Program-made: the position numbers and the translations under genes
NCBI RefSeq assembly: GCF_018531145.1
Contig: NZ_JAHDSZ010000004.1
Coordinates: forward strand, 1 to 64,000
Direction: 5' to 3'
Length of the DNA: 64,000 nt
Origin: Canibacter zhuwentaonis
GTDB taxonomy: Bacteria; Actinomycetota; Actinomycetes; Actinomycetales; Microbacteriaceae
Shown: piece by piece, positions 25,743 to 36,263 of the stretch
Numbering within the stretch: the stretch's first letter is position 1
Layout of the letters: the number at the start of each line of letters is the position of its first letter
Notes under the pieces: model-generated
What the model was told of the DNA's origin: nothing
Databases searched by the model: none
The model's input: only the letters and a program-made list of their open reading frames with translations

Positions 25743-28274
25743 TTACGCGTTATCGGCGGTAACTGCCGCAGCATCCGCCGTATCATCGCTAATCTCAAGG
25801 TTACGCTCCGGGTTGCGCGCAATGCCGATAATCTTATCTTTCGCATCAAAGCGCGCAAACACAACTCCCATTGTGTTGCGTCCCTTCGCAGGAACTCCGT
25901 TTACAGCGGATCTAACAACCTTGCCACTGGTAAGCACCACTAGCACTTCATCGCTTTCATCAACGATGCACGCGCCCACAAGATCACCGCGGGACTCATC
26001 GAGCTTGGCAACTTTAATTCCAAAACCACCGCGCTGCTGCACCCGGTACTCGGCCACCGCGCTGCGCTTAGCGTATCCACCCTCTGTGACAACAAAAACA
26101 AAGCCCCTATCGCTAACCGAGGACGCGCTCAAAAGCGAGTCCTGGTCGCGGAACTTCATGCCGCGCACGCCACTGGTAGCTCGCCCAAGCGGACGTAACG
26201 CCTCGTCTGACGCGGTAAACCGTACCGACATACCCTGCCGTGAAACAAGCAAAACATCATCGTCAGTGCCGATTACAAGCGCCGACACAAGCTCGTCAGA
26301 TTCGCGAAGTCTAATTGCGATAATACCACCCGTGCGATTCGTGTCGTACTCCGCAAGAGCTGTTTTTTTAACAAGCCCGTCTTTAGTTGCGAGCAGCAGA
26401 TATTTATCCTCGTGATAGGCGTCAAGTTCGAGAATCTGCGTCACAGACTCCTCCGGTGTCAGCGCCAGCAGATTAGCAAGATGCTGACCCTTCGCCTCAC
26501 GACCGCCCTCCGGTGTCTCCCACGCTTTAGTGCGGTACACCCGACCCGTGTTCGTGAAGAACAGCAGCCAGTGGTGGGTTGTTGTGACAAAGAAATGCTC
26601 GATCACATCGTCAGCGCGCAAACTCGCGCCACGCACGCCCTTACCACCACGGTGCTGTGAGCGGTAGTTGTCAATCTTAGTGCGCTTAATGTATCCGCCG
26701 CGGGTAACGGTGATTACCATTTCTTCCTCGGGGATCAGATCTTCAATTGACATATCGCCGTCGTGCCAGCGCACAATCTCGGTGCGCCTGTTATCACCGT
26801 AGCGGTCAACGATCTCACCCAGTTCCTGCACGATAATTGCACGCTGCTGCATTGGATTCGCCAAAATCTGCTTAAAATCAGCGATCAAGTTTTGCAGCTT
26901 GGTCGCCAGATCCATGATTTTCTGGCGCTCAAGAGCCGCCAGCCTGCGCAGCTGCAACGCCAGAATCGCTTCCGCCTGCACCTCGTCAATATCGAGCAGG
27001 CTCATCAGCCCCCGCTTAGCCTCTTCAACCGTTGGGGAGCGACGGATCAGGGCGATAACCTCGTCGATTGCGTCGAGCGCTTTGAGATACCCCAGCTGAA
27101 TATGCAGATCAGCGGTCGCTTTTTTGAGTCGGAACTCGGTGCGGCGCACAATCACGCTAATCTGGTGCGTTGTCCACTCGGTAATAAAGCCAGCAAGCGA
27201 GAGCGTGCGCGGCACACCGTCCACAATTGTAAGCATATTCGCGCTGAAATTATCTTGCAGCTGGGTGTGCTTGTAAAGATTGTTCAGCACAACCTTAGCA
27301 ACCGCATCACGCTTCAGCACGATCACGAGTCGCTGCCCTGTACGCCCGGAGCTTTCATCGCGGATGTCTGCAATGCCCTGTATTTTCTGCTCTTTTACAA
27401 GATCGGCAATTTTAATTGCCAGATTATCCGGGTTCACCTGGTACGGCAGTTCTGTTACCACGAGACAGGTACGACCCTGAATTTCCTCGGTGTTAACAAC
27501 CGCGCGCATGGTGATTGATCCGCGCCCTGTGCGATACGCCTCGCGAATCCCCTTGGTGCCCAGAATCTGTGCGCCCGTTGGGAAATCAGGACCGGGCACG
27601 CGCTCCATCAGCCCTTCAAGTAGCTCTTCGCCTTTAATATTGGGGTTTTCAAGATGCCATTTAGCAGCTGCGGCAACCTCGCACAGATTGTGCGGCGGAA
27701 TGTTCGTCGCCATACCAACTGCGATACCAACCGATCCGTTAACCAAAAGGTTTGGAAACCTGCTTGTAAGCACTGTTGGCTCTTGGGTGCGACCGTCGTA
27801 GTTATCTTGGAAATCAACGGTGTCTTCTTCAATGTCGCGCACCATTTCCATTGCCAAATGAGCCATTTTTGACTCTGTGTAACGCGGAGCGGCGGCGCCA
27901 TCATTGCCCGGGCTACCAAAATTACCCTGCCCGAGCACAAGCGGATACCTCAGCGACCACGGCTGCACAAGCCGCACCAGCGTGTCATAAACAGCGCTGT
28001 CACCGTGCGGGTGATACTGACCCATAACCTCGCCGACCACACGGCTTGATTTTGAGAATGATTTATCCGGGCGGTATCCGCCATCGTACATTGCGTAGAT
28101 AACCCGGCGGTGCACCGGCTTCAAACCGTCACGCACATCAGGCAGGGCACGCCCCACGATTACGCTCATCGCGTAATCAAGGTAGCTGCGCTGCATTTCC
28201 GACTGCAGATCTACCCGTGAAATATTGCCGTGGTTATGCTCCGGCTCTGCTCTGCTGCTGTTGTTAGATGTCAA
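25743..28274 (-). CDS. gyrA: DNA gyrase subunit A
   Basis: An 843-residue subunit cutting and rejoining DNA. Catalytic Tyr is Y132 in [11 protein letters not shown]; the quinolone-resistance region reads [10 protein letters not shown] with Ser93 and Asp97, the usual sensitive-type residues. The C-terminal beta-pinwheel follows about residue 500, with the GyrA-box-like QHRGGKG. The TTG start at 28274 lies inside the gyrB 3' end (11-base overlap), so translation is coupled. DUF3566 follows. Confidence 0.98.
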   Translation of the reverse strand: MTSNNSSRAEPEHNHGNISRVDLQSEMQRSYLDYAMSVIVGRALPDVRDGLKPVHRRVIYAMYDGGYRPDKSFSKSSRVVGEVMGQYHPHGDSAVYDTLVRLVQPWSLRYPLVLGQGNFGSPGNDGAAAPRYTESKMAHLAMEMVRDIEEDTVDFQDNYDGRTQEPTVLTSRFPNLLVNGSVGIAVGMATNIPPHNLCEVAAAAKWHLENPNIKGEELLEGLMERVPGPDFPTGAQILGTKGIREAYRTGRGSITMRAVVNTEEIQGRTCLVVTELPYQVNPDNLAIKIADLVKEQKIQGIADIRDESSGRTGQRLVIVLKRDAVAKVVLNNLYKHTQLQDNFSANMLTIVDGVPRTLSLAGFITEWTTHQISVIVRRTEFRLKKATADLHIQLGYLKALDAIDEVIALIRRSPTVEEAKRGLMSLLDIDEVQAEAILALQLRRLAALERQKIMDLATKLQNLIADFKQILANPMQQRAIIVQELGEIVDRYGDNRRTEIVRWHDGDMSIEDLIPEEEMVITVTRGGYIKRTKIDNYRSQHRGGKGVRGASLRADDVIEHFFVTTTHHWLLFFTNTGRVYRTKAWETPEGGREAKGQHLANLLALTPEESVTQILELDAYHEDKYLLLATKDGLVKKTALAEYDTNRTGGIIAIRLRESDELVSALVIGTDDDVLLVSRQGMSVRFTASDEALRPLGRATSGVRGMKFRDQDSLLSASSVSDRGFVFVVTEGGYAKRSAVAEYRVQQRGGFGIKVAKLDESRGDLVGACIVDESDEVLVVLTSGKVVRSAVNGVPAKGRNTMGVVFARFDAKDKIIGIARNPERNLEISDDTADAAAVTADNA

Positions 28275-30264
28275 GGAATCGCACGTCCTTCGCGTTCTGT
28301 TGGATAAAATTACGGCGAGCTTCTACATCTTCTCCCATAAGCGTTGTGAAAATCTGATCCGCTGCTGCTGCGTCATCGATGCTAACCTGCATTAGAGTAC
28401 GGCTTTCAGGATCCATTGTGGTTTCCCAAAGCTCTTCGTGGTTCATCTCGCCCAAACCTTTGTAGCGCTGCACTCCGCTATCTTTAGCCAGACGCTTACC
28501 ATTGACAAGCCCCTCGCGCAGTTTTTCGTCACGCTCACTATCGCTAAAAACAAAATCGTGTGCCGAGTTTGTCCATTTTAGGCGGTAAAGTGGCGGCTGC
28601 GCGAGATACACATAGCCCTGCTCGATCAGTTTACGCATATACCTAAACAGCAGCGTGAGTAGCAGGGTTGTGATATGTTGCCCGTCGACGTCAGCATCCG
28701 CCATTAAAACGATTTTATGATACCGGGCTTTTTCAACGTTAAAATCTTCGCCTATACCCGCACCAAACGCGGTTATCATAGCTTGAATTTCAGTGTTACC
28801 AAGAATCCTGTCGAGCCTTGATTTTTCAACGTTCAGAATCTTACCGCGCAACGGCAAAATCGCCTGGGTTGCGGGGTTTCGCCCCATTTTCGCTGAACCA
28901 CCGGCGGAATCACCCTCAACAATAAAAATCTCTGAAATAGTTGGGTCTTTGCTCGAGCAGTCAGAAAGCTTGCCCGGCATTCCACCAGACTCTAACAATC
29001 CTTTGCGCCTTGCTGTTTCGCGCGCTTTTCGCGCCGCTAAACGAGCGGTTGCTGCAGAAATCGCCTTGTTAATAATTGCGCGGGTTTCTGTTGGATGGCT
29101 GTTAAACCAGTCACCCAGCTGATCCGCCACAACGCGCTGCACAAAGCCTTTAGCTTCGGTGTTGCCAAGCTTTGTTTTTGTTTGTCCCTCAAACTGCGGC
29201 TCGCGGAGTTTAACCGAAATTACTGCGGTTAGACCCTCTCGTACGTCTTCGCCTAAGAGATTACTGTCTTTCTCCTTCAGCATATTTCGCTCGCGCGCGT
29301 ACTTATTAACCAGGGTTGTTAAAGCCGCTCTAAAACCCTCTTCGTGAGTTCCGCCTTCGTGTGTGTTGATTGTGTTTGCGTAGGTGTGCACACTGTCTGA
29401 GTACGCACCCGTCCACTGCATTGCAATTTCTGCTGAAATAGTGCTGCCGGTATCTTCCAGCTCAAAAGCAATAATTTCGTTGTGCACAAGCTCTGTTTTC
29501 TTCGCAGAATTAAGGTACTCAACATAGTCTTTAATGCCGTTTTCATAGTAAAATTCATCATGTGGCGGATCAGGCATAACCAATTCCCCAGCAGCATTTT
29601 CTACCGCTTCTTGTGGACGCAGATCAGTAAGTTTGATCCGTAGACCCTTGTTAAGGAACGCCATTTGTTGGAATCTTGTGCGGAGTGTTTGGTAATCAAA
29701 CTCAACGGTTTCAAAAATGTCGGCGCTCGGCCAGAAAGTGATTGTGGTGCCCGTTTCGTCACTGGCTTCTCCTCGCGACAGGGGCGCATCGGGAATACTT
29801 TTTGTAAACGACATTCCCCATTTATAGCCCTGGCGCTTAACCTCCACCTCAAATTTTTCAGAAAGTGCATTTACAACGGATGAGCCAACACCGTGCAAAC
29901 CGCCTGAAACCGCGTATCCGCCACCGCCGAATTTACCGCCGGCGTGCAGCACCGTAAGCACAACCTCAACCGTTGATTTACCCTCGGTTGGGTGCATATC
30001 CACTGGAATGCCACGTCCATTATCAGTAACTTTAACCCCGCCATCAACCAGAATTGTAACGGTTATTGTATTGCAGTAGCCAGCAAGCGCTTCATCAACA
30101 GAGTTATCCACAATCTCGTAGACAAGGTGATGTAAGCCTCTTGGCCCGGTAGAGCCAATATACATACCGGGACGCTTACGTACCGCTTCAAGACCCTCAA
30201 GCACTTGAATTTCATTTGCACCATACTCGGTATTTGTTTTGCTGCTCTGTGAATTACCGCTCAT
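28264..30264 (-). CDS. gyrB: DNA gyrase subunit B
   Basis: A 666-residue ATPase subunit of gyrase. The GHKL ATP site has [33 protein letters not shown] and [15 protein letters not shown]. The TOPRIM domain has [15 protein letters not shown] (about 445) and DADVDGQHI. The C-terminal [16 protein letters not shown] and [11 protein letters not shown] end are typical. It follows dciA by 98 bases. The consensus DnaA-box-like TTATCCACA at about 30106 lies in codons for VDNSVD and is probably coincidental. Confidence 0.98.
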   Translation of the reverse strand: MSGNSQSSKTNTEYGANEIQVLEGLEAVRKRPGMYIGSTGPRGLHHLVYEIVDNSVDEALAGYCNTITVTILVDGGVKVTDNGRGIPVDMHPTEGKSTVEVVLTVLHAGGKFGGGGYAVSGGLHGVGSSVVNALSEKFEVEVKRQGYKWGMSFTKSIPDAPLSRGEASDETGTTITFWPSADIFETVEFDYQTLRTRFQQMAFLNKGLRIKLTDLRPQEAVENAAGELVMPDPPHDEFYYENGIKDYVEYLNSAKKTELVHNEIIAFELEDTGSTISAEIAMQWTGAYSDSVHTYANTINTHEGGTHEEGFRAALTTLVNKYARERNMLKEKDSNLLGEDVREGLTAVISVKLREPQFEGQTKTKLGNTEAKGFVQRVVADQLGDWFNSHPTETRAIINKAISAATARLAARKARETARRKGLLESGGMPGKLSDCSSKDPTISEIFIVEGDSAGGSAKMGRNPATQAILPLRGKILNVEKSRLDRILGNTEIQAMITAFGAGIGEDFNVEKARYHKIVLMADADVDGQHITTLLLTLLFRYMRKLIEQGYVYLAQPPLYRLKWTNSAHDFVFSDSERDEKLREGLVNGKRLAKDSGVQRYKGLGEMNHEELWETTMDPESRTLMQVSIDDAAAADQIFTTLMGEDVEARRNFIQQNAKDVRFLDI

Positions 30265-30362
30265 CTGTTTTCCCCCATACTGAAGTCAGCACGAGGTAAG
30301 TGCTGCACACCAATAATTATCTAAGTTTACCAATAAACCCTAGGTCTTTCATGTTTTCCACA

Positions 30363-30872
30363 CTATCCATAGGTATCACGCAGACCTCTGCCACCCTGCA
30401 CGCGCCATACGCCTCTAGGAAAAGTTACATTACTAACCGGAACAAATTTAAAATCGTAAATCTTAGCTTCCGGATACTTCTCTTGGATAATACACAAATA
30501 CTCGCTTTTTACCCTTCTTATTTGAGCTTGCCAAGCTGTTGTATCACATTTAATGTGTAATATCCCGTTTTGAATTCCTAAAATAGTTGTGTGCAAAGCA
30601 ACGGTTTCGCCCACAATATTTGCCCATTCCAAAATTAACCTGTTCTGGCTAAGCTCTTTACCCCAGTTTTGTTCTCGAATAAACTGCTCCATCACCCAGT
30701 CAAGAGGTTTTGCATCTCTTCCCTTTGTAAAAGGGAGATTGTTTTTATTACTCCGACTTTTTAGGTTGCGTAAAACCTCCTCATAAGATTTGGATTTTGC
30801 CCCCCAGGATTGTTTATGTTCGTCAAGAATCTCAAATAAAAACTTATTCTGCTCTTTATCACTGCCGCTCAC
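30363..30872 (-). CDS. dciA: DciA-like helicase loader (DUF721)
   Basis: A 169-residue protein of the DUF721/DciA family, which aids loading of the DnaB replicative helicase in bacteria lacking DnaC. The core WANIVGETVALHTTILGIQNGILHIKCDTTAWQAQIRRVKSEYL (about 83-125) is the recognisable part. The charged N-terminal stretch is typical of actinobacterial members. Start is GTG at 30872 after AGGAG. It lies between recF and gyrB as in other Actinobacteria. Confidence 0.88.
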   Translation of the reverse strand: MSGSDKEQNKFLFEILDEHKQSWGAKSKSYEEVLRNLKSRSNKNNLPFTKGRDAKPLDWVMEQFIREQNWGKELSQNRLILEWANIVGETVALHTTILGIQNGILHIKCDTTAWQAQIRRVKSEYLCIIQEKYPEAKIYDFKFVPVSNVTFPRGVWRVQGGRGLRDTYG

Positions 30873-30881
30873 ACTAAGCTC

Positions 30882-32114
30882 CTACTCGACAACATCAGAA
30901 TTTACATTCTGGAAGAACTCTGTCGGATTTTCACTACTTCCAACAGCTATTAATTGACCCTTTTTAATCACGTAAATATGCCAGAGCTGATCTTTTGGAA
31001 TATCATCGGCAACCGCTGCTGTTACCAGTATCTGTTCATAATCGGAAATAACGTTCATTAACCGTTTGCGCCGTTCGGTGTCAAGCTCCGCAAAAACATC
31101 ATCAAGAATCAACACCGGATCTTCCGGAGCAAAATCTTTCCTGAGCAAATTAGCAAGAGCAAGTTTTAGCGCGAGCACAATCGACCACGATTCGCCATGA
31201 CTCGCATACCCTTTAACGGGCAACGCGTTCAATTCAAGTTTCAAATCATCACGATGCGCACCGATTAAAGTTTGCCCCCGCTCTATTTCCGCTCTGCGTA
31301 GTTCTTGTAACCTCTCTCTGAAATCTTGCATCAGAGCAGTGGCAGATTCATTCCCCAAATGATCAAACGCAACACTTTCTGTTACAAAGGAGTTTGCAGC
31401 ATATGTTTCACGTGAAACATTGCTACCTGTTTCATGTAATGCAAGCTTAGGAGCGTGATCCGCTCCAACAAGCAGAAAGTAAGCAAGCTCTAATTCTGGC
31501 TGCAATTCATCAATTAATTTTCGTCGTTCCGCCATAATTCTAGTACTGAAATTGGTGAAATTCTGATCCCAAAAATCTAATTCTTCGCTATTAATATCAG
31601 CTCTGCCCAATTTTATATTTTTAAGCAAAGCGGATCGCTGTTTTACAATCTGCTCGTAATCTTTATAAATAGCTGCAAATAACGGATTTCGCGTCACAAT
31701 TGCCGAATATAAAAAATCCCTTCGTGCTCCTGGTTCACCACTCGCAATAAGCAAATCTTCGGGTGCAAACAAAACAGACGTGAAATATCTCGTAAGTTCT
31801 CTAGGCCTTACTCCGTTACCGTTTATCTGAGCACGCTTAGCACTCCCCCGCTTAAACTCCAGCTCTAAACTAACAGTTGCCTGTTTATTAATAACCCGGG
31901 ATCTAACAACACTGCTCTGTTCATCAGCTTTTAATAATGGCGCATCTGCGCTTACTCTGTGCGATGATAACTCATTGAAATAAGCAATTGCCTCAACAAA
32001 GTTAGTTTTCCCCTGCCCGTTACGACCCAAGATCAATACTTTACCCGGTTTTAAATCCGCTTCTAACTCAGAATAGTTCCTGAAATTGAGGAGCGAGAGT
32101 TTATCTACCCTCAC
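30882..32114 (-). CDS. recF: DNA replication and repair protein RecF
   Basis: A 410-residue SMC-like ATPase that helps RecA load at gaps. Walker A is GRNGQGKT (30-37); the signature region lies near SHGESWSIVLALKLA; Walker B is PVLILDDVFAELD. GTG start at 32114 lies nine bases after the dnaN stop. A perfect parS site is embedded at 31404-31419 and reads there as NVSRET; the surrounding segment is otherwise variable in the family. Confidence 0.97.
   Translation of the reverse strand: MRVDKLSLLNFRNYSELEADLKPGKVLILGRNGQGKTNFVEAIAYFNELSSHRVSADAPLLKADEQSSVVRSRVINKQATVSLELEFKRGSAKRAQINGNGVRPRELTRYFTSVLFAPEDLLIASGEPGARRDFLYSAIVTRNPLFAAIYKDYEQIVKQRSALLKNIKLGRADINSEELDFWDQNFTNFSTRIMAERRKLIDELQPELELAYFLLVGADHAPKLALHETGSNVSRETYAANSFVTESVAFDHLGNESATALMQDFRERLQELRRAEIERGQTLIGAHRDDLKLELNALPVKGYASHGESWSIVLALKLALANLLRKDFAPEDPVLILDDVFAELDTERRKRLMNVISDYEQILVTAAVADDIPKDQLWHIYVIKKGQLIAVGSSENPTEFFQNVNSDVVE
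31404..31419. promoter_or_regulatory. parS site 3 (inside recF)
   Basis: Perfect TGTTTCACGTGAAACA within recF coding sequence, encoding Val-Ser-Arg-Glu-Thr. Confidence 0.96.
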
Positions 32115-32123
32115 GCGAAACCA

Positions 32124-33275
32124 CTATCTCATAAGCAGAATTGGCTGTTGCAGATACTTGAACGATTTTTCATCGTGTTCGTCTTTGCTGCGCTGACCAG
32201 TTACCAGAATAGCTCCTGGGCGTTTTGTATTGCTTTTGAAAAATGAAATTCTAATAAACTCGCTTTTTGCGCCGTTCAATCCGTCTTTCAGATACTTGGG
32301 AGTTAGCCCAACGGTAACCTCGTCACCGACCAGATTTGCAAAAACTTCGTCAGTAGCCTGTGAAGCCTCGCCGCCCTGCCCATTAAGTGTAATTTTGTTC
32401 TCTTGAAAAGTGAACTTAATTGCTGAATCGCCATCAATAACAGCCGACACAATATCAATTGTGCGGCGTAAATCATCGGTATTTACAACCGCATAGTGAT
32501 CGAGTGGGATATTCTCAAAGTACTTATGCACGGGCGGAAAAATGCCAGAAATCAGCTTGGTTGTAATAATCTTATTATCACCGATAAAGCCGATAACCTG
32601 CTTATCATCCTCGTTTTTAATAACGAACTGTATTTTTTCAGCGTGTGAAAACTGCTTGCTCACATCACTCACAACTTTAGCCGGCACCAAAAAACTAACA
32701 TCAGGCTGCCCGTTAAGCGGTTGCCAATTAATACCAGTTATTGCGATACGATACCTGTCAGTAGCGCTGAGAGTCATAATGTTATCTTTGATATCAAAGT
32801 TTATGCCGCGCAGAACCGGGGTCACATCATCATTTGATGCCGCTGCGTGAACCTGCAAAATAGCATTTACAAAGTCTTGCCCAACAACTTCGCCAGAAAC
32901 CGTGTCAAGGGTCGGGATTTCAGGATATTCTGCCACCGGCATAGCTGGGAGTTTAAAAACAGCGGATCCGTTACGGATTTCCACCTGATTGTCACTGTCG
33001 TATTCATCAAAGCTAACCTCAACTTCTCTAACAGATAGCTTCTTAGCAATATTTGCAAGTAGTTTGCCCGGCACTAGCACTCGCCCTGGCTTACTGACAT
33101 CAGCCGTGATCTGCATTTTGGCTGACACCTCATAGTTGAAAACAGTAAAGGTTACTTTATCTGAAATAGCTTCAATCAGCACCCCACTAAGAATCGGCTG
33201 CGTGGGTTTATAAAGCATTGACACAGTAAATGAAACTGCTTCATTAAAAACATATGGATTAACAGTGAATCGCAC
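32124..33275 (-). CDS. dnaN: DNA polymerase III beta sliding clamp
   Basis: A 383-residue clamp of three repeated domains that rings DNA and tethers polymerase. Visible landmarks include PTQPILSGVLIEA, LRGINFDIKDNIMTLSATDRYRIAI, FLVPAKVVSDVSKQF and the C-terminal YLQQPILLMR (usually PVR/MR at the end). I choose GTG 33275 (VRFTVNPYVF) because AAGGAG stands seven bases before it; the frame is open to 33320. It is next to oriC. Confidence 0.96.
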   Translation of the reverse strand: MRFTVNPYVFNEAVSFTVSMLYKPTQPILSGVLIEAISDKVTFTVFNYEVSAKMQITADVSKPGRVLVPGKLLANIAKKLSVREVEVSFDEYDSDNQVEIRNGSAVFKLPAMPVAEYPEIPTLDTVSGEVVGQDFVNAILQVHAAASNDDVTPVLRGINFDIKDNIMTLSATDRYRIAITGINWQPLNGQPDVSFLVPAKVVSDVSKQFSHAEKIQFVIKNEDDKQVIGFIGDNKIITTKLISGIFPPVHKYFENIPLDHYAVVNTDDLRRTIDIVSAVIDGDSAIKFTFQENKITLNGQGGEASQATDEVFANLVGDEVTVGLTPKYLKDGLNGAKSEFIRISFFKSNTKRPGAILVTGQRSKDEHDEKSFKYLQQPILLMR

Positions 33276-33621
33276 TGACAGGCTCCTTAGTAAAGGTGAC
33301 AAAGTAGTATCATCAATCATCGCACATAATCTTTAATATCTGCTAGAAATTTGTTTTTGGTGCGAGACCTTAGCAATTTTTATAATTTTAAAATCTTTCT
33401 TATTATTTAAAACCTAATAACAATAAGAACTGTGGAAAATGTGGAAAACTTTGGAATGCGTTAAAATCATTAAAAACTACAGTTTTGTTATTTGTGAATT
33501 GCGATTTGGAAAAGCTGTGTACAGCATAATTACGCGGATGTAATTACAAAGTATGGATCAACAGCCTCGTTTGAGTTACTAACAAAAATTATTGGGTTAT
33601 CCATAATTATCCACAGGCAAA
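33276..33621. other. replication origin region (oriC), dnaA-dnaN gap
   Basis: A gene-free stretch between dnaN and dnaA. DnaA-box-like nonamers: TGTGGAAAA at 33431-33439 and 33440-33448 (adjacent, same direction), TTATCCATA at 33597-33605 and the consensus TTATCCACA at 33607-33615. A run of A/T from about 33376 to 33430 could be the unwinding element. Gene orientation on both sides and the location agree with an origin. Confidence 0.85.
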
Positions 33622-35163
33622 CTATTTTTTGCGTGAACTGTTGCGGCGCAACCGTTCAATTAACTCAGCTATCTGGTCGTACAGGTTTTTATCTGCTGTC
33701 AATAGTTTTTGTATTTTTTGAGTTGAGTGCAAAACTGTTGTGTGATCTCTCCCACCAAACAGGTTACCAATTTTGGGTAACGACAGATTTGTTAACTCTC
33801 TGCACAGGTGCATTGCAACCTGTCGGGGTAAAACAATGTTCTGATTCCTTGACTTGCCTGTGATATCGGTTTCTAAGATCCTAAAGTAATTGGCGGTTTC
33901 AGAAATAATATCCTCAGCTGTGATTTCCTGGTTGCTCTCATTCACTAAGAAATTTTTTAGCACGGTAGCAGCAAACTCCTGAGTGATTTCTTTTTTTCGC
34001 ATATTTGCGTACGTTACTACGTTAAGCAAGGCACCTTCCAATTGTCGCACATTAGAAGTGCACTTAGTTGCTATGTATTCCAAAATTTTAGGCGGGATAC
34101 TAATTTGATCGCGTTTAGATTTAAGCCGTAGTATTGCGATCCGCGTTTCTATGTCAGGGGCTTGAATGTCCGCAGAAAGTCCTGATTGAAAACGCGAGAC
34201 TAGCCGTTCGGTGAGGTTCGTGAGGTTTTTTGCGGGCACGTCACTTGTTGCAACTATCTGCTTATTTCGGCTATACAGCTCATTAAAAATATTGAAAAAA
34301 GCGTCAATCGTGGATTGTTTATTTTCCAGAAACTGAATGTCATCAATTAGTAGAATATCAATTTTACACAGGTCTTCTTTAAACTTTGCAGCTGTGCTGG
34401 TTTGCACCGAATTAATAAATTGATTCGTGAACTCTTCAGATGTTATATACCTAACTTTAATGCCGGGGTGTAGTTGGATCGTGTAATTTCCAATCGCGTG
34501 TAGTAGATGCGTTTTGCCTAGCCCAGAATCCCCGTATATGAACAGTGGTTGATAGGCAGCGCCGGGCATTTCCGCAACTGCAACGGCGGTTGCGTGCGCA
34601 AGATCATTTGTGCCACCGGTTACAAAACCCTCAAAAACAAGCTTTGGATTGAGCATTGTAGTTTTGTTTACAACCGGAGTTCTGCTTGATAATTGCAAGC
34701 TGATATCAGAGTTTTCATAGTGTGAGCTATCAAAATAAGCAGCCTCTGTGTAAACAGGTTCCGGCGCATTCCGGTTTGTTAGCGGATCAACTTCCGGGTT
34801 TGTTAATGCTGTATTCTCATTTACCAGCGAATCCGCTTTCTGTTTTGTAACATTTTGTTCGGTTATTTCAGTGTAATTCTGGGGAGTTAGGATGTCGGGC
34901 TGCACAGTTTCATTAACTAGCACAACAAAATCACTAATATCGCTTGCCTCGGGGATTTGTTGCAGAGCGGAAATAATATTTTCGCGTAACTTGGTTTCAA
35001 GAAGTTGTTGGGTGTAATTGTGCGATACGGTTAAGTAAAGCAACCCGTTTATTATTTCGGCAGGCACAGTTATATTGAGCTGTGCACTGATACCGCTTGA
35101 AACGTTAGAATCGTTTCGCACAATCTGGGTGACACAGTCCCAAATATAATCATGTTTTGTCAT
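33622..35163 (-). CDS. dnaA: chromosomal replication initiator DnaA
   Basis: A 513-residue initiator. Domain I is about 1-90; a low-complexity Asn/Thr/Glu-rich linker spans about 90-165; the AAA+ domain has Walker A YGDSGLGKTH (210-219) and Walker B ILLIDDIQFLENK; domain IV ends with GRDHTTVLHSTQKI, the box-binding signature. I use ATG at 35163 (MTKHDYIW), with GGTGG three bases before it; the frame continues 11 codons upstream without a better site. Confidence 0.97.
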   Translation of the reverse strand: MTKHDYIWDCVTQIVRNDSNVSSGISAQLNITVPAEIINGLLYLTVSHNYTQQLLETKLRENIISALQQIPEASDISDFVVLVNETVQPDILTPQNYTEITEQNVTKQKADSLVNENTALTNPEVDPLTNRNAPEPVYTEAAYFDSSHYENSDISLQLSSRTPVVNKTTMLNPKLVFEGFVTGGTNDLAHATAVAVAEMPGAAYQPLFIYGDSGLGKTHLLHAIGNYTIQLHPGIKVRYITSEEFTNQFINSVQTSTAAKFKEDLCKIDILLIDDIQFLENKQSTIDAFFNIFNELYSRNKQIVATSDVPAKNLTNLTERLVSRFQSGLSADIQAPDIETRIAILRLKSKRDQISIPPKILEYIATKCTSNVRQLEGALLNVVTYANMRKKEITQEFAATVLKNFLVNESNQEITAEDIISETANYFRILETDITGKSRNQNIVLPRQVAMHLCRELTNLSLPKIGNLFGGRDHTTVLHSTQKIQKLLTADKNLYDQIAELIERLRRNSSRKK

Positions 35164-35428
35164 AAGCCACCGGTGTAATTTCGGACAGGTTTGCACAATT
35201 TAAATTGCCTAATAAGCATACAGCACACGTCTAGATATTTACTTTTTGTGCGAATGATTTCACAGCTGTTGATAGTAGCTTAATAACTTCTGTGCTGTAG
35301 GGTGTTGAGTGCAGTAACTTTGCGCAGAGAGGGTAATTCGGGTAAAGTGTTAAAATCGTATGACTGCACTGTGTGTTAGTCTTAATTGTTTGAGCGGAAT
35401 AGCCGCAAGTGAATATTGGAGAATATAA
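35164..35428. promoter_or_regulatory. dnaA-rpmH divergent promoter region
   Basis: A 265-base region that must hold promoters for dnaA (minus) and rpmH (plus). No consensus DnaA box was found here. GGAG before ATG at 35429 serves rpmH. Confidence 0.5.
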
Positions 35429-35566
35429 ATGAGTAAACGTACTTTCCAACCAAATAACCGTCGTCGCGCTAAGAAACATGGTTTTCGGTTGCGGATGAGG
35501 ACCCGTGCCGGTCGTGCGATCCTTGCTGCCCGCCGGCGTAAAGGGCGTGTAAAACTTAGCGCATAG
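35429..35566 (+). CDS. rpmH: ribosomal protein L34
   Basis: A 45-residue very basic protein of the large ribosomal subunit ([20 protein letters not shown]...). The whole length matches L34, with the [21 protein letters not shown] core. TTGGAG lies nine bases before the ATG. It starts the rpmH-rnpA-yidD-yidC run on the plus strand. Confidence 0.97.
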   Translation: MSKRTFQPNNRRRAKKHGFRLRMRTRAGRAILAARRRKGRVKLSA

Positions 35567-35605
35567 TTTTGCTTTGATCTAAAGTAATCAAACAAAATTG
35601 TCGGT

Positions 35606-35965
35606 ATGAGGGCAATAAATCGTGTCAAACGTGGTGCTGATTATCGCTATATTGTAAAGTACGGCAAATGTGTTTACAGTAAGCACTGCATTGTGTATGC
35701 GATTAAATCTGAGGTTTTGGATTCCAGCTGTGCGGATTCTAAGTTCGGGTTTATTATTACCAGGGCAGTTGGTAATGCGATTGTACGTAACCTAATGAGA
35801 AGACGGTTTAAGGCAATTGCACGTGGTATAATTAACTCCGGTTTAACCGGAGTATGTGTTGTTGTGCGTGTTTTGCCAGCAGCAACTGCTACAGATTACC
35901 AAGAGTTAGAAGTCACTGTTTTGCAGCAGCTTAAACGGATACGTGAAAAACTTGAAAATGCTTAA
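35606..35965 (+). CDS. rnpA: ribonuclease P protein component
   Basis: A 119-residue basic protein that partners RNase P RNA in 5' tRNA maturation. The signature RNxxRRxxR is seen as AVGNAIVRNLMRRRFKAI (about 53-70). It follows rpmH by 39 bases and its end overlaps yidD by eight bases. The RNA partner gene is not in the window. Confidence 0.95.
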   Translation: MRAINRVKRGADYRYIVKYGKCVYSKHCIVYAIKSEVLDSSCADSKFGFIITRAVGNAIVRNLMRRRFKAIARGIINSGLTGVCVVVRVLPAATATDYQELEVTVLQQLKRIREKLENA

Positions 35966-36257
35966 TTATTTATTGTTGTTGCCACGTAATATTGCGATCG
36001 CGGTTTTGCGCTGTTACCGCTTACTTATCTCCCCTTTTTACGGGGAAGTTTGTCGTTATTATCCAAGTTGTTCTAGGTATGCGTTAGAAGCATACCAAAA
36101 AAGATCTTTTACCGTGGCAACATTTCTTGTTATATGGCGTTTGTTGCGGTGTAACCCTTTTACATCCGGTGGCATTGATGATGTTCCCCAACCGGTAAAA
36201 AACACTTCAAAACTAACTGATTGTGGTTATATGCGTCCAATCAAATCCGAAAGGTAA
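35958..36257 (+). CDS. yidD: membrane protein insertion efficiency factor YidD
   Basis: A 99-residue inner-membrane-associated protein assisting YidC. Landmarks: LPRNIAIAVLRCYRLLISP, YYPSCSRYALEAYQKRSF and RLLRCNPFTSGGIDDVP, including the usual Cys residues. I start at ATG 35958, inside the rnpA end; a GTG at 35943 is an alternative. Confidence 0.93.
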   Translation: MLNYLLLLPRNIAIAVLRCYRLLISPFYGEVCRYYPSCSRYALEAYQKRSFTVATFLVIWRLLRCNPFTSGGIDDVPQPVKNTSKLTDCGYMRPIKSER

Positions 36258-36263
36258 TCAGCC

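Noticed and set aside
30106-30114. Consensus DnaA box inside gyrB
   Set aside because: It encodes the conserved VDNSVDEA motif of GyrB, so the match is explained by protein constraint.
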